64,000 nucleotides of DNA from Thunnus maccoyii (GCF_910596095.1 NC_056539.1:27550501-27614500); one strand, 5' to 3'; positions 1-14,800 are shown, numbered from the stretch's first letter. Translations and numbers: made by a program. The notes: a model not told the origin generated them from the sequence alone.

Positions 1-596
1 GGTTAACAGGAAACTTTATGGTACATTTAGCTGCAGCAACAGACTAAAAAATGGCTTTTTACCCTGTTAACAATTACAAGTATAAACTGTTTAATGGATT
101 TTTTTTGGACGATTAATCTGTATGCATATACAATCACCATACTAGCCCATTACATTACACAGCATTACAGCTTTATGCAAACAATGCTGCAGTCGATTAG
201 AAATTGAATCATTTACTGTTACAGACATCCATTGGCTCTTCATTTCCATACAATATGAAAATCTATTGGCAGACTCTAGAAATTTGCCTAAATTGTGTAA
301 TCTATCACAGTGAACATCAAGTCTGAAGTCATTTTGCAAAGTAAAATTGTCATTATTAGGTAACTTAGTTCAGACTACGGACAAAATAATCTGCTATTTA
401 GCTGCATTACCATGCAATTCTATTGTAACATTGACAACTGTGTGAAAAAATGCATTAAAAAATCAAAAATATTGCTTGCATTCAAATAATGTCAGCAAAA
501 CTGTAAAGCAAACATGATTTGCAGTTAAGAAGCTAAAACTTGCAAACATAATGGTTAACCTGTGGATGTCTCAGTACCCCATCCTCTCTCTCTCAC
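1..596. other. fndc7-like: Intron or 3' flank of the FNDC7-like gene
   Basis: AT-rich sequence after the last visible donor (ACAG then GTGAGA at 600-591, minus strand). No further FN3 exon or repeat recognised. Confidence 0.6.
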
Positions 597-3500
597 CTGT
601 CTGTATCTGCGTCACACCCGGCACGCTGCTGTTGCAGTGGTCAGCCACAGTGATCACTTTCACATCGTACATGCGGCCGCAGAGCAGGGGGGGGAGGGAG
701 CAGTCAGTCTGGGTGGTGCTGCAGGAGGCCATGTGGTCTTCAGAATGGACATGGGCATAGAAACTCTTCCTGCCCAAAGTCTCGTTCCAGCTCAGGGAGG
801 CCATGCCCGTCTCGCAGGAGTATGTGTAGTCCACGTTTTCAGGGGTACAGGGGGCTGAGGGAGAGAGAAAGAGTACAGTCAGGTGCTGAATACCTAACCT
901 ATAATCCATTTATCCTGATCTCTATAGTAGCTGTTAAAGGAGGTGAGGAAAATGATCTCACTTTCTAAGATTATCCTCATTTCCTATAATTTTGAGGACA
1001 TTTGGCCCTCATTAGAAAGACAATCAAAGCAAAAATATTCACCCTTTAGTAATGTAGCCCACATTTTTCACAACTTTAGCAATTAAGAGGCTGTAAAATT
1101 GTCAATTTTAGTCCAGCTTCAGAGAGCAGAGAGAGTGTTGTCTTTACACTATTTGTTTATGGAGAAAAAACATTCACAATCACACTATATTAGGATCCTG
1201 TGTTACTTAAAACAGACCATCATAACAGAGAGAACAGCCATCATAATTTAAATTAATGTTTTTGAATGTGAAGAATGGTAACTTTTTTATTCATTTATTT
1301 TTTTTATTTTTTTCATTTTTTGAATAAATTCAGGTCAAATTTAAGCTGGAACACCCTCAATGTACAAAAATGTGTCTCACCTGCACATCAATGAAAAATA
1401 TATAACAATGGAATTGAAATATTTCCATTTTTGTATATTCTGGGTCACTTTAGGAAAAGTCATAAAAGCTAAAAGAAAGATGTTTTGAGAGTTTTTACTG
1501 CTCTCAAATGTAAAAATGGGTCAAATTTGACTCAGCACATCACTCCTAAACAACTCCTACAATCCCAGCAACAGTGTGTGTACCTGACCCAAGACTGAGA
1601 AATGATAGTGTATCATAAGTTAAGAAAAGATTGTACCTTTATTGATCCCAGGAGGGAAATTTAGCATTACGGTAGTAAAAGAAGAAACCTGAGAGGTTAT
1701 CATAACATGAGTACCCACCACATCCTCACCATCTTATATACAAACACAAAAGAAAACACTAACAACATAAAATTCATAGTATGTCCCAGATATAACAAAA
1801 TCATTATGCTTCAGTAAAAAGAAGGCATAATAACATTCTGTCTTTTACAAGCAACAGCCTTAAAACAAAGTATTGATCATGTTTATGTACCTGTGACAAT
1901 CTGAAAAGTAGAGCTGGGTTTGCTCAGACACTGAACTCCTCGTGCAACAGCTTGGACGGTGTAAGTGTCTCCACACCGCAAGTCATCCAGGACACAGCTG
2001 CTGTTGGTGGTGGAGCCGCAGGAAGTAGAGTGTCCCAGGTTGGAGGTCGCGTCGACCGTGACGCTCATGGCATCCTCGTCCTCGACCCAGGAGACCAATG
2101 CGTGGTTGGAGACACAGTCCAGGGAGTGGTCCTGGATCACTGGAGCGCAGGGAGCTGGGCAGGAGATAGTCACACATATTTCCTTTGTCATTTAGAGGAA
2201 CCTTTTGGGTTGGTAACGGTGCACAGAAACCCTTCTCCTAAAGGCATTCTTCAGATGTCTCTGAATTTTATAGTTAAACACTAGATTGACTTTTTATTTT
2301 ACTTGCAGGAGCATTTTATTTATTTCAGCTAATGTCCCAAATAATTCAACAAAATTTAGTTTAAGTCATCTTCTTTTGCTGTGAACTTATTAAATTCAAT
2401 CACATGAAAGGGGGGATTCCAAGTAGAAAAGGAGATTTCTGCACATTTACATTCAAGACAGTTGTGGAAATCAGTGCATCAAAGTGTTTTATTCCTGTAA
2501 GCACTTTGTGAAAATGACAAAAATTCAAGTATTACACTATATATCTAATTCTTGGGACCCTGAGCTCATGTGCAGATTTGTCACACATGATGGGTGTTTT
2601 AAAAGCTGATTTCAGTAATTTTAGACTCAGTATGCTTAAATTGAACTACTTTTGGGCCAACATTTTAGCATTTTCCCCCCAGAATTTTATTCCTGGAAGT
2701 AAGAAGTTGACTTTGGAAAACAATTTGGACCTCTATTGTGGGAAACTATACTGAATATATAATTGTAATGAACATTTAAGCGAATAAATAAAACATGAAA
2801 AGCCAAAGTAATTAAAAACAACATTTTTGATCAAATGTTGAGGCGAGATTTGTGAGTATTTCTGAAGTCCTGGTTATTTCCTGGCACATAAACATAACAC
2901 TTGCAAAGATGAATTCACTGATAGCTGAATACAAACAGGATAAAAACTCTTATATCCAACAACGAAACAACATTCAATCATTATAATCTTAAAAATTGGC
3001 CAATCATTATATAAAAAAGCAATCTGTAGAAAATTCAAAATACACTTTCTTTCTTACCTGTTGTTATATTGGTCTTGGCGAGTACGGTGCTGTTGCAGGT
3101 CTCGTCCCCTGCCAGTACAATCACAGTGTACTCCTCCCCGCACTGCAGCTGTGTCAGCTTGCAGGAAGTGCCGGTGGAATTACAGGAGTCGACGTGTCCG
3201 TTGGCCTCAGCCAGAACTGTGTAATAATGTGCTCCAGCGCTGGCGCCCCAAGTCACCGTCGCCACACCGGAGAGGCAGTTCAGGGTAGCAGCCACGTTTG
3301 TAGGATCACATGGTGCTGAAGGAAGGACGGGAAGATGTCAGGATGCAAGATGAGTATTATGAATAGATTTACAGTTTGTTTTTACATATGCCCACAAATA
3401 AAAGGCTCAGATTTACTAAACATTTACCTGTTATCACTGGGATCTTGGCACTCTCGGAGCTGTTACACCTGTTGTTGAGGGCCACCACACTGAGCATGTA

Positions 3501-6500
3501 CGTATGAGCACACTGCAGGCCAGGGAAGAGGCAACTTTGGTTAGCTGTAGGACAGGAAGCAGAGAAACCTCCCGCTCCCGTCAGCGTGGAGATGTAGGAC
3601 ACTGCGCCGGCAGCTGCATACCAGGACGCCTGCAACGTGTTAGAGGGACACTCCACAACGCCTTGGACATTAATAGGAACACAAGGAACTGAGAGAGAAA
3701 GCAGAAAAGGGAAAAAGCAGAAGTGAGTTTATGTTCTGTGAGAGCAAAAAAAGTTTGTAGTTTTTTCTGTGTAATACTCAATCTTACCAGAATCAACAAT
3801 CTCCGGGACACTGCTGGGACCTTCACATGTGCTGCTGACTGCTTTGACCGCCACAGTGTATCGCTGACCACACTGTAAATTAGTCAACGTACAACTGGAA
3901 GCCTCTGTGATGCATTCGAGTGTCGTGCCATTTCCAGCAAGGGCGGTGGCACTGTAGTTTACTGGCATTGATCCGGGCACCCAGCTGATGGTCAGTGTGT
4001 TGGTGCTACAGTTCAGAGTGTTGACCACATCCTGAACAACACATGGGGCTGACACAGGAGGCAAAGAGTTAGACTCAACAGTAGTGTGATTACAAATGTA
4101 AGGAAAGAAAGGGTCTAAGGACAGATTGTGAAGCGACCTGAGGCAAATTTGTGATTTGTGGTATTGAGCTATATAAATAAATTGACTTGACTTGACTTGA
4201 AAGAACTGTAGCAGTGGCTGAAATATTAATTGATACATTAATTGATTTTGGGTTTTGGCCACTTGGTGACAGAAGAGCTCCACAACACACTCATAGATAC
4301 ACATCCCTGATATACAATTTATTGAAAATTTGAAACTTGGGTGGATAAACAGAGTTTTTTGTACATCAACAGTTTAATAAATCATAACTAACCGGACCTT
4401 GTGGTGATACTGATTCCAATATTAAGAATGAACTCGAATGAATCTCAATCTTTCAGTCAAAATGGATGAGACGTCCTTGAAGTGTTCAAACAATGGACAT
4501 TTTCACACCTTCAATTCCATAAATACTGAGCAAACTGAGCAAAGATTCTGGTCAAAAGCTCCAGAGCATCTACTAAATGGATGATGACATTGCTTTGTCA
4601 AGTAATGTTTTTTGGATTTGGGGGGTAGAGGAGGAAAGGGAGCTTTTTTAGTCAAAGGACACATCTATGAGGAGGTGGAATGAGAAGAAAACAGAATAAG
4701 CAAGGAAGATGAAGAGTTGTAGTTAGAGAAAAAATTACAGACACGTTGACATGGTTTTGGACGACAGTATTTTAGGAAGGGAGGAAGAGAAAATAGTCTC
4801 CTTCTCACCAGTTGTATGGATGACCGGCTCGCTGTCAATAGTTCGACAGTTGCCATCTGAGGCCGACACCGTGAAGGTGTACTTCTTGCCACACTGCAGA
4901 CCCTTTAACTGGCAACCGAGGTTCGTTCCTGCATCACAGGTCACATTGTGTCCGTCTGTGCTCACTGCCTTGCCGGTGTAGGACGCTGCGTTAGGGCTGC
5001 TGTTCCAGGTTAACATGGCAGAGTTATTGGCACAGTTCACTGAGGCGTTCAGCTGAGAGGGAGGGCAGGGCCCTGCAGGGGGAAGAAACAGCACAGTTGA
5101 ATGATGTGAGGAGGACTGTGAAAACATATGTCAGAGTTATAAAACACTGATTGATTACCGCTCATCTTTACCTGTCCGTACTGTCACGGCAGAGCTCTCG
5201 TTGCTGGTGCAGTTGTTGTCCGAGGCAGACACGCCAACACTGTAAACCTGGCTGCACATGAGGCCCTCCAGCCTGCATGATGTCTCATTGGAAGAGCACA
5301 GCAACTGACCGCCAACTTTATCTAATGCAGATACTTGGTAGTATAGGGCGCCACGGCTTGCGTTCCACGTTACATCCATAAAGCTCTGGCCACAGTTTCT
5401 CTTTGCCACCACATTAGATGGCACGCATGGTGCTGCGGGAGGGAAAACCTCAGGTCAGATCAGCACAAATCCTATAATGCACCACAACTGTCTACACATC
5501 TGGGAATGGCAGTTTGTTCTCATTTTACAAATAAAGCAAATAATGAAAAGGGACAAACACATTACTATAGGTGATTATTAAAAAAGCAAAAAGGATAAAA
5601 ACACAATTTCCATTTTAGCCTTGCTTACATTTACTCTGTATTAACTCTCTAAACTAAGACACTTTCTGTATCATGTCAGACTGACCTGATACATCATTTA
5701 GATTTTATTGTGATTTATTTCATACAGGACAAACACCTCATGTTTGTTAAAGAACTCATTTGCTCTCTTACTTTGCCGGACAGGTATCACTGTGGGATGA
5801 CTGACGCAGGTGTCGTTGACGGACATCACTTTCACGGTGTAATCCCGTCCACACTCCAGTGTTTTAACACTCAACGAAGGCTTTGTGGTGTTGTAAGACA
5901 TCTGCTTGGTGCCATCTGAGATCACAGTCATGTAGCCTTCCGCTTTACGTGACGCGTTCCAACCAATGGTCAGTACCTGTGACTGGCAGTCTAAGTGGGA
6001 GTCCACATGGGGCCCACATGGAACTGGATAGAGAGAAATGAGACAGGTGAAGGCAAGTGAGTGAGTTGGTTATTGTGGTTATATAAGAAAACACTCAATA
6101 AGTCTAGATGTTAATGTACAGGCTGTTAAGATGAGACCAAACTCATCAGCCTGTAAGTTAAGATGATACTTGGTCTCATGTTCTCTTTACCACATTTTGG
6201 GGTTTTGGGGAGCCCCCTCCATTTTTCAAAGGTTGACATGAATATAAATGCAAGTAATGAGCAGAATGTACTCTTACCAGACTCCATGTAGATGGCCTCA
6301 GAGGGCATGCTGGGGCAGATGCCGTCGTGGTGGCAGACAGTTACAGTGTAGAGCTGCCCACATTTCAGGTTGGGTATCCTGCAGCTGGTTGTAGTGGAGC
6401 TGCAGCTGAGAAGCCCTTGATTTTCATCCACAATGGTGGCGGTGTAGGAGTTCAAGTTGGTTTGGCCACGCCAGGAAATCATTGCCTCATTGGCTGCACA

Positions 6501-8752
6501 GTCCAGGGAGGCCGAGACGTGATCGGGAGGGCATGCAGCTGGAATGAGACGAAGGTTTGAAATGTGGTGAACTTATTCAAGTGTATTGCAGAACATAGAT
6601 ATGACAGCTTCACAATAAAATAACCTGGAAGTAGAAAAGCAGCGAGCAACGTCACCGTACCTGTCTCTATGGTGACCGCCTCGCTCTCAGTGCTGTTGCA
6701 CATGAAGTTGGAGGCGATGACGTACGCTGTGTAGTTGGTGCTGCACTTCAAGCCCTCAATCTTACAGGTCGAATCCATGGAGTTACAGCTGTGAATGACG
6801 CCATCACTGTCCTTCGCCATGGCGACGTAGAAAAGCGCACTGCCGGACATGTTCCAGGTCATTGTGATGGCGTCGGCTCCACATTCCTTAACTGCTGCTG
6901 GGCTCTGAGGAGTACATGGGACTAGAGGAGAGAGAGCGAATCATAATAAGAATCACTTCCTACTTTCTGCCCATTTAAATCTGACTACTTTTTTCTGATA
7001 TCTAATAAATGGGCAGTAACGTCATGGCTTTGCCTCACCTGTCTCAGCTACAGGCCCCAGTGTCTTTGGACTTGCACACTCATCATCAAAAGCTGTGATG
7101 TAGATTGTCAAGTAATCCCCGCACTGGATGCCTTCTATAGCGCAGCTGTTGGACAGTGAGGTGCAGTTGTAGCGGCTGTTATTTCCTCTGTTGCCAAAAG
7201 CCTCCACAGTGTAGCGCAGTGCCCCCTCAGCGAGGTCCCACTTGCTGAGCAGAACATTAGAGTTGCAGTTGGCTGAAGTTTGCACATTCTGGGGAATACA
7301 GGGTGCTGGAGGCAGGCAGATGAATGCAAGGATTATTTTATGTTTTTATTTGCAATTTAGAAAATTCAAGCAAAACAGATCTGAACTAATATTGCAGTAA
7401 AAATATAGTTTACATTCATTTGTCAATTCTGGGCCCATATTTATCAACTTTTAAGAATTACACTTAATAATGTTCTAAAGAGCCAATTTAGGTCTAAAAA
7501 TGCTATTAGCTGAAATTGAAGAATAAAATAATAGAATAAAACATTTAGAGTAGTTTTAAAGTTAGTCTTTTAAAAAGTCCTTACATTTTACTTATTAATA
7601 TGTTATTCTGCAAAAACATATACTTAAATGTTTAAGTGTTAAATCCTTAATATCTTCACAACAATCTAATCTATTTATAAAATATAAATAGGGATTATTA
7701 ATAGGGATTAATATAGAGATTAAAACTGGGGAAGGAAAGAAATTCTGCTGCTGGTAAAGGAGGCACATCAGAGAAATCATGTTATAAGTGATTCCAAACA
7801 AAATGCTCTATTCTTGTTTAAACCCACGACAAATAATTTGAAAAAGGAAAAATGTTGAAATGAAGTGCAAATAATATTGTAAAACTACCCTATTCTTACC
7901 TATACCTTTTGCTTCAGCTAACGTATTATATTGTATATTATATTATACTCTGTTTCTGCACTGCAACAATCTGAGATCTACTCTCAAATAATTTAAGAGA
8001 CCTCTGGATCATTTTTAAATTGTAGGAAATTTGATTTGACTCTTGCATTTGAGAATAAGAACTTGATAAATATGGGCCTTGACATTAATTAAGCAGTCTG
8101 ATGAGATTTTACAAGAGAATCCACCAGAGGGTGCTCACATTTGAGTGGACAACTGTCCCAAAGTTAAATTCAGCTCCTCACAGAACTATCAATAGTGTTT
8201 AAAATTGTATTGCACACTCAAATTATGGAAATGGGATGATTAGATTAACAGACATACATCTTCATACTGGACAACATGTGGTCATACCTGTGCGAATGTC
8301 AACAGTAGAGCTAATCTGGCTTCTGCACTGTCCTGTGATGGAGTAGACTGTGAAGTAATAGTGTCGTCCACACACTGTGTGTGTAAAATAACAGGAGTTG
8401 TCTTCAGTCAGACACTCCTGAACTACTCCCTGGGTACAGACAAAACACAAAATATTTACAGTCATATGCACACAAGAAATACATCTTACGTTCTTAACAG
8501 TTCAATTTATTTTTAGTAGCAAACTGATGATGCAAACATTTTTGAATCTAGAATATATAAATACCTGAGAGTCCACGGCCTTGGCCATGTAGTGATCTGT
8601 GTTGTTTGTGTGCTCCCAGGAAAAGATGATGACTTCGCTGGAACAGTCTCGCAACAACTCCAGCTTCTTGGGAGGACAGGGGACTTGAAGGGAAGAGACA
8701 TTAATCAATTCATTTAGGCTGCGTAAAGTTCTTGTTCATCATCAATCACTAG

Positions 8753-8819
<67 letters not shown>

Positions 8820-11800
8820 CATTGTAGAGAAAAAGATTGGTTGAAAAAAAAAAAAGTAAATGAGGTTAAATAGCAACATCAAAGGCGAACGTCTCAAATC
8901 CCTTTTCAGGCTAAAACGCCCTGATACTGAAGATTACGCTCCAGTGTTGCTTTTCACTGTATGAGGTTTCAGGTTTAACACAAACACAGGCTCATTCTCA
9001 GCAGGCTGAACACAACACAATATGATATAGACAGCGGAGCTCAATAGGAGACCCAGTTTTTAAAGGAGACACTCAAACAAACGTGTGAACTTAAGATGCA
9101 AGAAAAAAAAACTAAAACAAAAAAAAAAAGTTGTAAACAGCTTTTCCCAAATGACTTGTCCGATATGAACTCAGAAATACTTATTCTGGGGTAAAAAAAC
9201 AAATATATTGAAGCTGTGTTGTCTCAAAATGAAAATGTAATATTAGTGAAAGAGTTATGACGTCTTAAACCTGACAAAAACATGAATCTTTATCTTTAAA
9301 TCTTTAACTTTCATATCCAGTCTCCAGTGTAATTTTGTATGTTTTTGTCAAATATGTGTGATTCCAGTGTCATAGCTGAAATGTGGATCATGGTGGCAGG
9401 TTTTGTCAGTTAAATCAGTGTAAAATATCTTGTGCTATATTTCAAAATGTAACTGCAAAACCGTCTAAAAATGACCTTATTTCCTCTTGATGTTTTACAG
9501 AAAGTTTTATTTCACTGTGTTGACTTATTTAATGTGTATTTCCTCCTCAGGTATTGAATAACTGTTTACTTGACATGTAACAATTACTGGACATAAAATC
9601 GTATTCAGCGTCGTCCAATTCATGACAGCTTAGCACTTCACAATGTGGCCTCGGGGGTGGGGTTGCACGGAGAATCTCAACCAGGCCGTCTTCACAGAAA
9701 GGAGTGACATGTGAGATGAAAGGATTAACTGCTTGTACAAAATAGATCACAGGGTGGAGCGGTAAAAATGATTGACATCCAGATCTTTTTTTACAGGCAC
9801 AGCGCCATTCAGTTGACTAGCATTGATGGATCGGTTATTGGTCAGATTCTCCTCCGCTAAATCAGTGTAGAGTCGGGTTTTGTCATCATATTGGCTTTTT
9901 GTGCGTTTTGTGGTACTTTTTCTACCTTTTTTTTCTTTTAACTTTAAAGTTTGGTGGTGTAGCGGGAATCTGCTAATCTCTAATTTCTCTAGTATTTATT
10001 ATACTAACCGTATTATCATCAATTTTGGAACATTAAAATTATAGTTTTGGATAGGGAGGCTGATAATCAAACTCAAGAGATGTCAGCATCTCTCTCTACA
10101 GGATTCAGAGGTCTGAAACAATCCTGAACACTTAGAGCAATTTGGTGTACATATTACACATGATTAATCAGTTATGATAAGTAAGTTCTTCCTATTGAGA
10201 GATATTCTGTTTCAATTTGTACTCTACATTGCTCTGAATATGCAACTTGGTGAACAGAAATGTTTTCAAAACCTTCCACAATAGGTTGGATCGGTATCTT
10301 TCTCACACTTACTCCAAAGCAAGAATCTAAATTAAAATAGACAATGTTTGGATCCAAGTTGGATCTTCATCTGGTCAAAATGTTTACTCTTTTTCCATCG
10401 GTGCTGTTTTTTTTAATAACCCTGCATCTACGTGATGAGCTTGATAATTGCATGTAGTGATAGCATGTATTTTCACCATCATTGCTCAGGATAACTATCA
10501 AAGGTTTAAGTTTTGTAGATTACGAATCTCAAATTTAAGGCCTTAAATTTGTGACCTGTGTTACTGTTTTGTTTTTTCTTTCCTTGTCTTCCTTCTCTGC
10601 TACTCAGTTTTTTTTCTTAGGTAGTTTCTTTAAGGGCTTTGACTCAATTCACCTTTAATTCAAAGAGGAAAAAGAAATACTTTAACTGCCTAAAACTAAA
10701 AAGAAACAGCAGTTAATATGCTTATGATGGTGTTTTATTACAGTGATAACTATCGCAGCATCCTGTGGGTTCAAAACCTGTGAAGAATAGCTAGATCCTG
10801 ACTTGATTCAGGAAACATTGAACAGGAATGGTGCCTCTATTGTACATACACTTTTGACATGTCCAAAAGGTAAATATTAGTTAAATAATATCATACAGGT
10901 TATGTTTTAAGTCCTAAACAAGCAGCTTCAATGTCTATCTTGGCCTCAATCTCTGAACTTCAGGACTCTTGACTCCTCTTCCTTTGAAAGGAGATGGATC
11001 ATTTTGGCTTTTACTACATTTAAACAGACACTACTAAGAAACTGGAGGAAATAAAGCATTGATCTTCTTATGAAGAAAGGGCTACAACAGCTTAGCCAAC
11101 TGGTTCACATACATGAAGAGGTCAATTTAGGGATCTTGGGTAACCAAGGGGCTGCTGTGCTATGATGTCAGTCTCCTATTAAGTTAAGTGATTCTAGTTT
11201 CTCTCTTTGTCCCCTTGTTTAAACCTTTAATAAAATGTTTAGTATCTCACCGGTCTGAAATGTGGCCCAGGTGGTGTTCACCATGTTCTTGCACCCCTCT
11301 GATATGGGCGTCACATGCACCACGTAGTTTTGACCACAGCTCAGGTTGGGGATCTGACAGCTGGTGCTCTGGCTGCTGCACATCAGCCGTGTGCCGTTTT
11401 CGGTGATCGCCGTGGCCTTGTAAGAGTCGGCACCGAACACAGCCGACCAATACACCATGACAGAGTGAGTGGTGCAGGTGTAGACCACCGATACTGATGA
11501 AACCGGTGTCAACTCTGCAAGTAACACAGCATATTACAGTATTACTTTTACAGGTAATAGCAGTCAAACACTTTATAAACTCGATCAGAAAATATCTAGT
11601 TGGGAAAGATGTCTTTTAGGCATTTTTCATGGGATAATTGTTAACTGTATCCCATCATTCATGCCCTGATTGTTGAGTCAAAGATTTTATTGGTTCTCTT
11701 GGAAAATATAACACCAAAATCCTGCATATCCCATATTTAAAATACTGTAAAAACAGCTATATAATCACCTTTGATTTCTGTTTTTCTCAGGTTTATGTTT

Positions 11801-14800
11801 ACGTGACAGCCTCAACACCAAGTAGGTTGTCAGGGCATCCTTTCCCCTGAGGATCATATTCTGCATGTCTGAAAGGAACGCCTCAGAGAGAATAGCTGAC
11901 CTAGATCCTAATCACCAAGTTACTGATATTGGTTTGGCTCTGCCGACTCACTGTTGGTGGTGTATGTGTAGTCTGCTGGCTCGCTCGGCACCAGGAACTT
12001 GCTGTATGAGGACACTGATATCAGGTAGGTGGAACATGGGAGGATGCCTTGAATGTCCAGCGTGGTGTCTGTCACGTTGTAGGCAGACGGTCTGCTGTTG
12101 GGGTCCTCAGTGTCCCGAATGGTTACATAGTACATCAGGACGTCCGTCACCGGCTGCCATGTCACCCTCGCTGTGCCCCGGCCCGTCTGTGTTGCTGTGA
12201 CGCCCGCCGGGGGTTGAACCACTACAAGCAGATATAGAGACTTATTTAGAGAGGAATGTTTTTTTTGCTACACTAGTTTGAAACAAATTATTGTGGCCTC
12301 TTTGATCTCAGGTAGCCATTCGATTAATGAATTCTGTTTTGCTATTAAAGCCAATGACAAGTCAATCAGTATCACAAAAATACCGTGCATATAATCTAAT
12401 TCACCCATCGTCTCTTTATAGCCGTGCTGATAGTTTTCCTTTTATGTACAGAGGTTTTGAGCTGAATGGAGATAAAAGAATTGAAAAATGTAATGTGGAA
12501 AAAGTCAATAATAACATATCTTTACAGAATCTTAGTTGCTGAAAATTCACACACCTCACTGTCAACAGTTTTTGTAGGAACTATTTCTTCAGTAGAAAGT
12601 AGTTCTGATAAAAAAACTGTCCGCATTGAGGTCTGGATTCCTGAGAGTAACCACAAATTTGTGTCTGGAAAAGTTGGAAACCTTAGATGCATCAGAGCTT
12701 TGATGATCACAAATAAAATTCCATTCAGCTCCATTATATTGAGGTTGAAGCAAAAAATTCAGATACAGAACATGAACAAGTAAACCTAAAACCATCTGCA
12801 TTGTATGACTACATACTGTGACGCTCCAGATAAAATAGAAAATGCTGATTTTCGTTGAACTGCCCCTTTAATAACCACTCTTTTAGAAATAGGAGAGTCA
12901 AGACATTTTGAGATTTTTGTTAAAACCACTGATGGTTGATAAAGGGACATACTGTAATGTTTGACATCTTATTTAGGCTGATCCTGAAAATCAAGAGTGC
13001 GTTCACATGCACACTAGTATCCCGGTTTTGAGTCTTATCCTGGTTTTGATTATATTCGGGATATGATGTTTACATGGGATATGAGAAACCTGATTATTCA
13101 TATCCATATATACATGATTCCAACAGTATCCAGGTTTCTGAACATCTGTGTGCAGCCTCAGGATGTTCAAACCTGGACAAGGTGTTTACATGCACCAGGT
13201 TTCTATTTGAGTATTCCAGCTAGTATATCCAGGTTTCTCAAAACCTTTAGTCTTATCTTATCCAGTAAGGTCTTAGCCAGGTTCCTGAAACCAATTTACC
13301 TGTTTACATGTGGAACATATAACCAGAATACTAAGAAAATACAGGATTCTTGTGCCCATTAAACACACTCATTATTGTGGCACTTAACGTGGTTCCTACC
13401 TGACTTGTACTGTAGGTATTTAATACCTATTGTCAAATGGATATGTGTTATTTAAGAGTAGTTTCTGATAATAAAATGAATAAACTTATCAATCAACTCA
13501 ATTATCTGAGAACTTTTTCTTTAAAAGTTTAGACCAACAACATCTCTTTAGTCGTCAATTATCCAAATACATTTTTTGTGTACAGTTTTTTGAGATCTCG
13601 TTGTCACCTGCGTTTGCACATACAGAGACATGTCTTCAGATCAATACACTACTTTTTTTTTTAACATCCCCGCATCCTTTAAAGTTTTCTAAGCTCCAAA
13701 GAAAGTGAAACTGGTGACTCACAGGTCGTGATGGTCCTCACTTTGCTTTTGCCTCCCAGGCCGGCCTCGTTAACCGTGTAGACGTAAAAGTCGTAGTTGG
13801 TGGAGGGCTTCAATTTTCCCACCACGGCGGTAGAGTTGGTCATGGTCAGGTTGAATATTTCTCCGGTGTCTTGAGAGTGCACCTGTAGATAGTAGTGATC
13901 AGCGGAGGGAACCTCAGTCCACTGAACCATGATTGAAGAACTCGTCAGCGCCCGGCCAGCTACTATCTGCGAAGTGTCGGGGACTGAGAGGAAAGAGCAG
14001 GGGAGAAAGCATCGTTTAGGGTGCTACATAGCTGCGTTGTGTGCGTGCGTAATGGCGCGTTTGTGCGCGTAAAGGCGCAGTTTTCAGCTCAGGTCATGAA
14101 TAATTTGTTATTCAGTTAACTCATATGGCAGCTCGTTTTGTAAATGTTATTTTAAAGTTTGGTGTATATATTGGTATTTCGCTTTATGTGTATTTATAAA
14201 TGCATGTGGCAATTTGATCTCTGTCCTTGTCAAGGTGATGCCACCCAAACACAAATAACCCAAATAATGCAAATCATAACCACCTTTTTTTTAACAGGTG
14301 TTACAGCGTTTTTAAGTAACTGTTGTGTTTACTGTCTTCTTCTTTACCTGTAGACGCCACAGCCGTATCCACACAATCCACAAAATAGAACTGGAAGACC
14401 TTGAGAGTCACACTATACTCGGTTCCTGGTCTCAGACCCTGGACATCCTTCTCTGTCACGGCTGCTGGCAGGGTCACCACAACTGGTGCAAAATCTGTGT
14501 TGTTTTTCACCCGAAGGTCTAAAAAATAGTTTGTCGCTCCAGGATGTTTTAGCCATTTTACCAGAATCGATGAAGGGCCTGAAGGCGTTACTGACAAGAT
14601 TTTGCACCCTGAAAAGTGAACAAATAAACTTTGATACTGAAGGTTACTGAGCAGTAAACATTACAAATACACAGAAACAACATAAATGTTTGTTATCTAA
14701 ACATCCATTTACTTTATTTAAGTTGCAGCAACACATATGAGGTCTGAAATATTTTAAACCAAATGTCCTCGTTTACTTACCTTCTGCACTATGAGGTATC

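Noticed and set aside
9547-9750. 67-codon minus-strand frame in the large FNDC7-like intron
   Set aside because: No FN3 features and no in-phase splice sites; probably repeat-derived.
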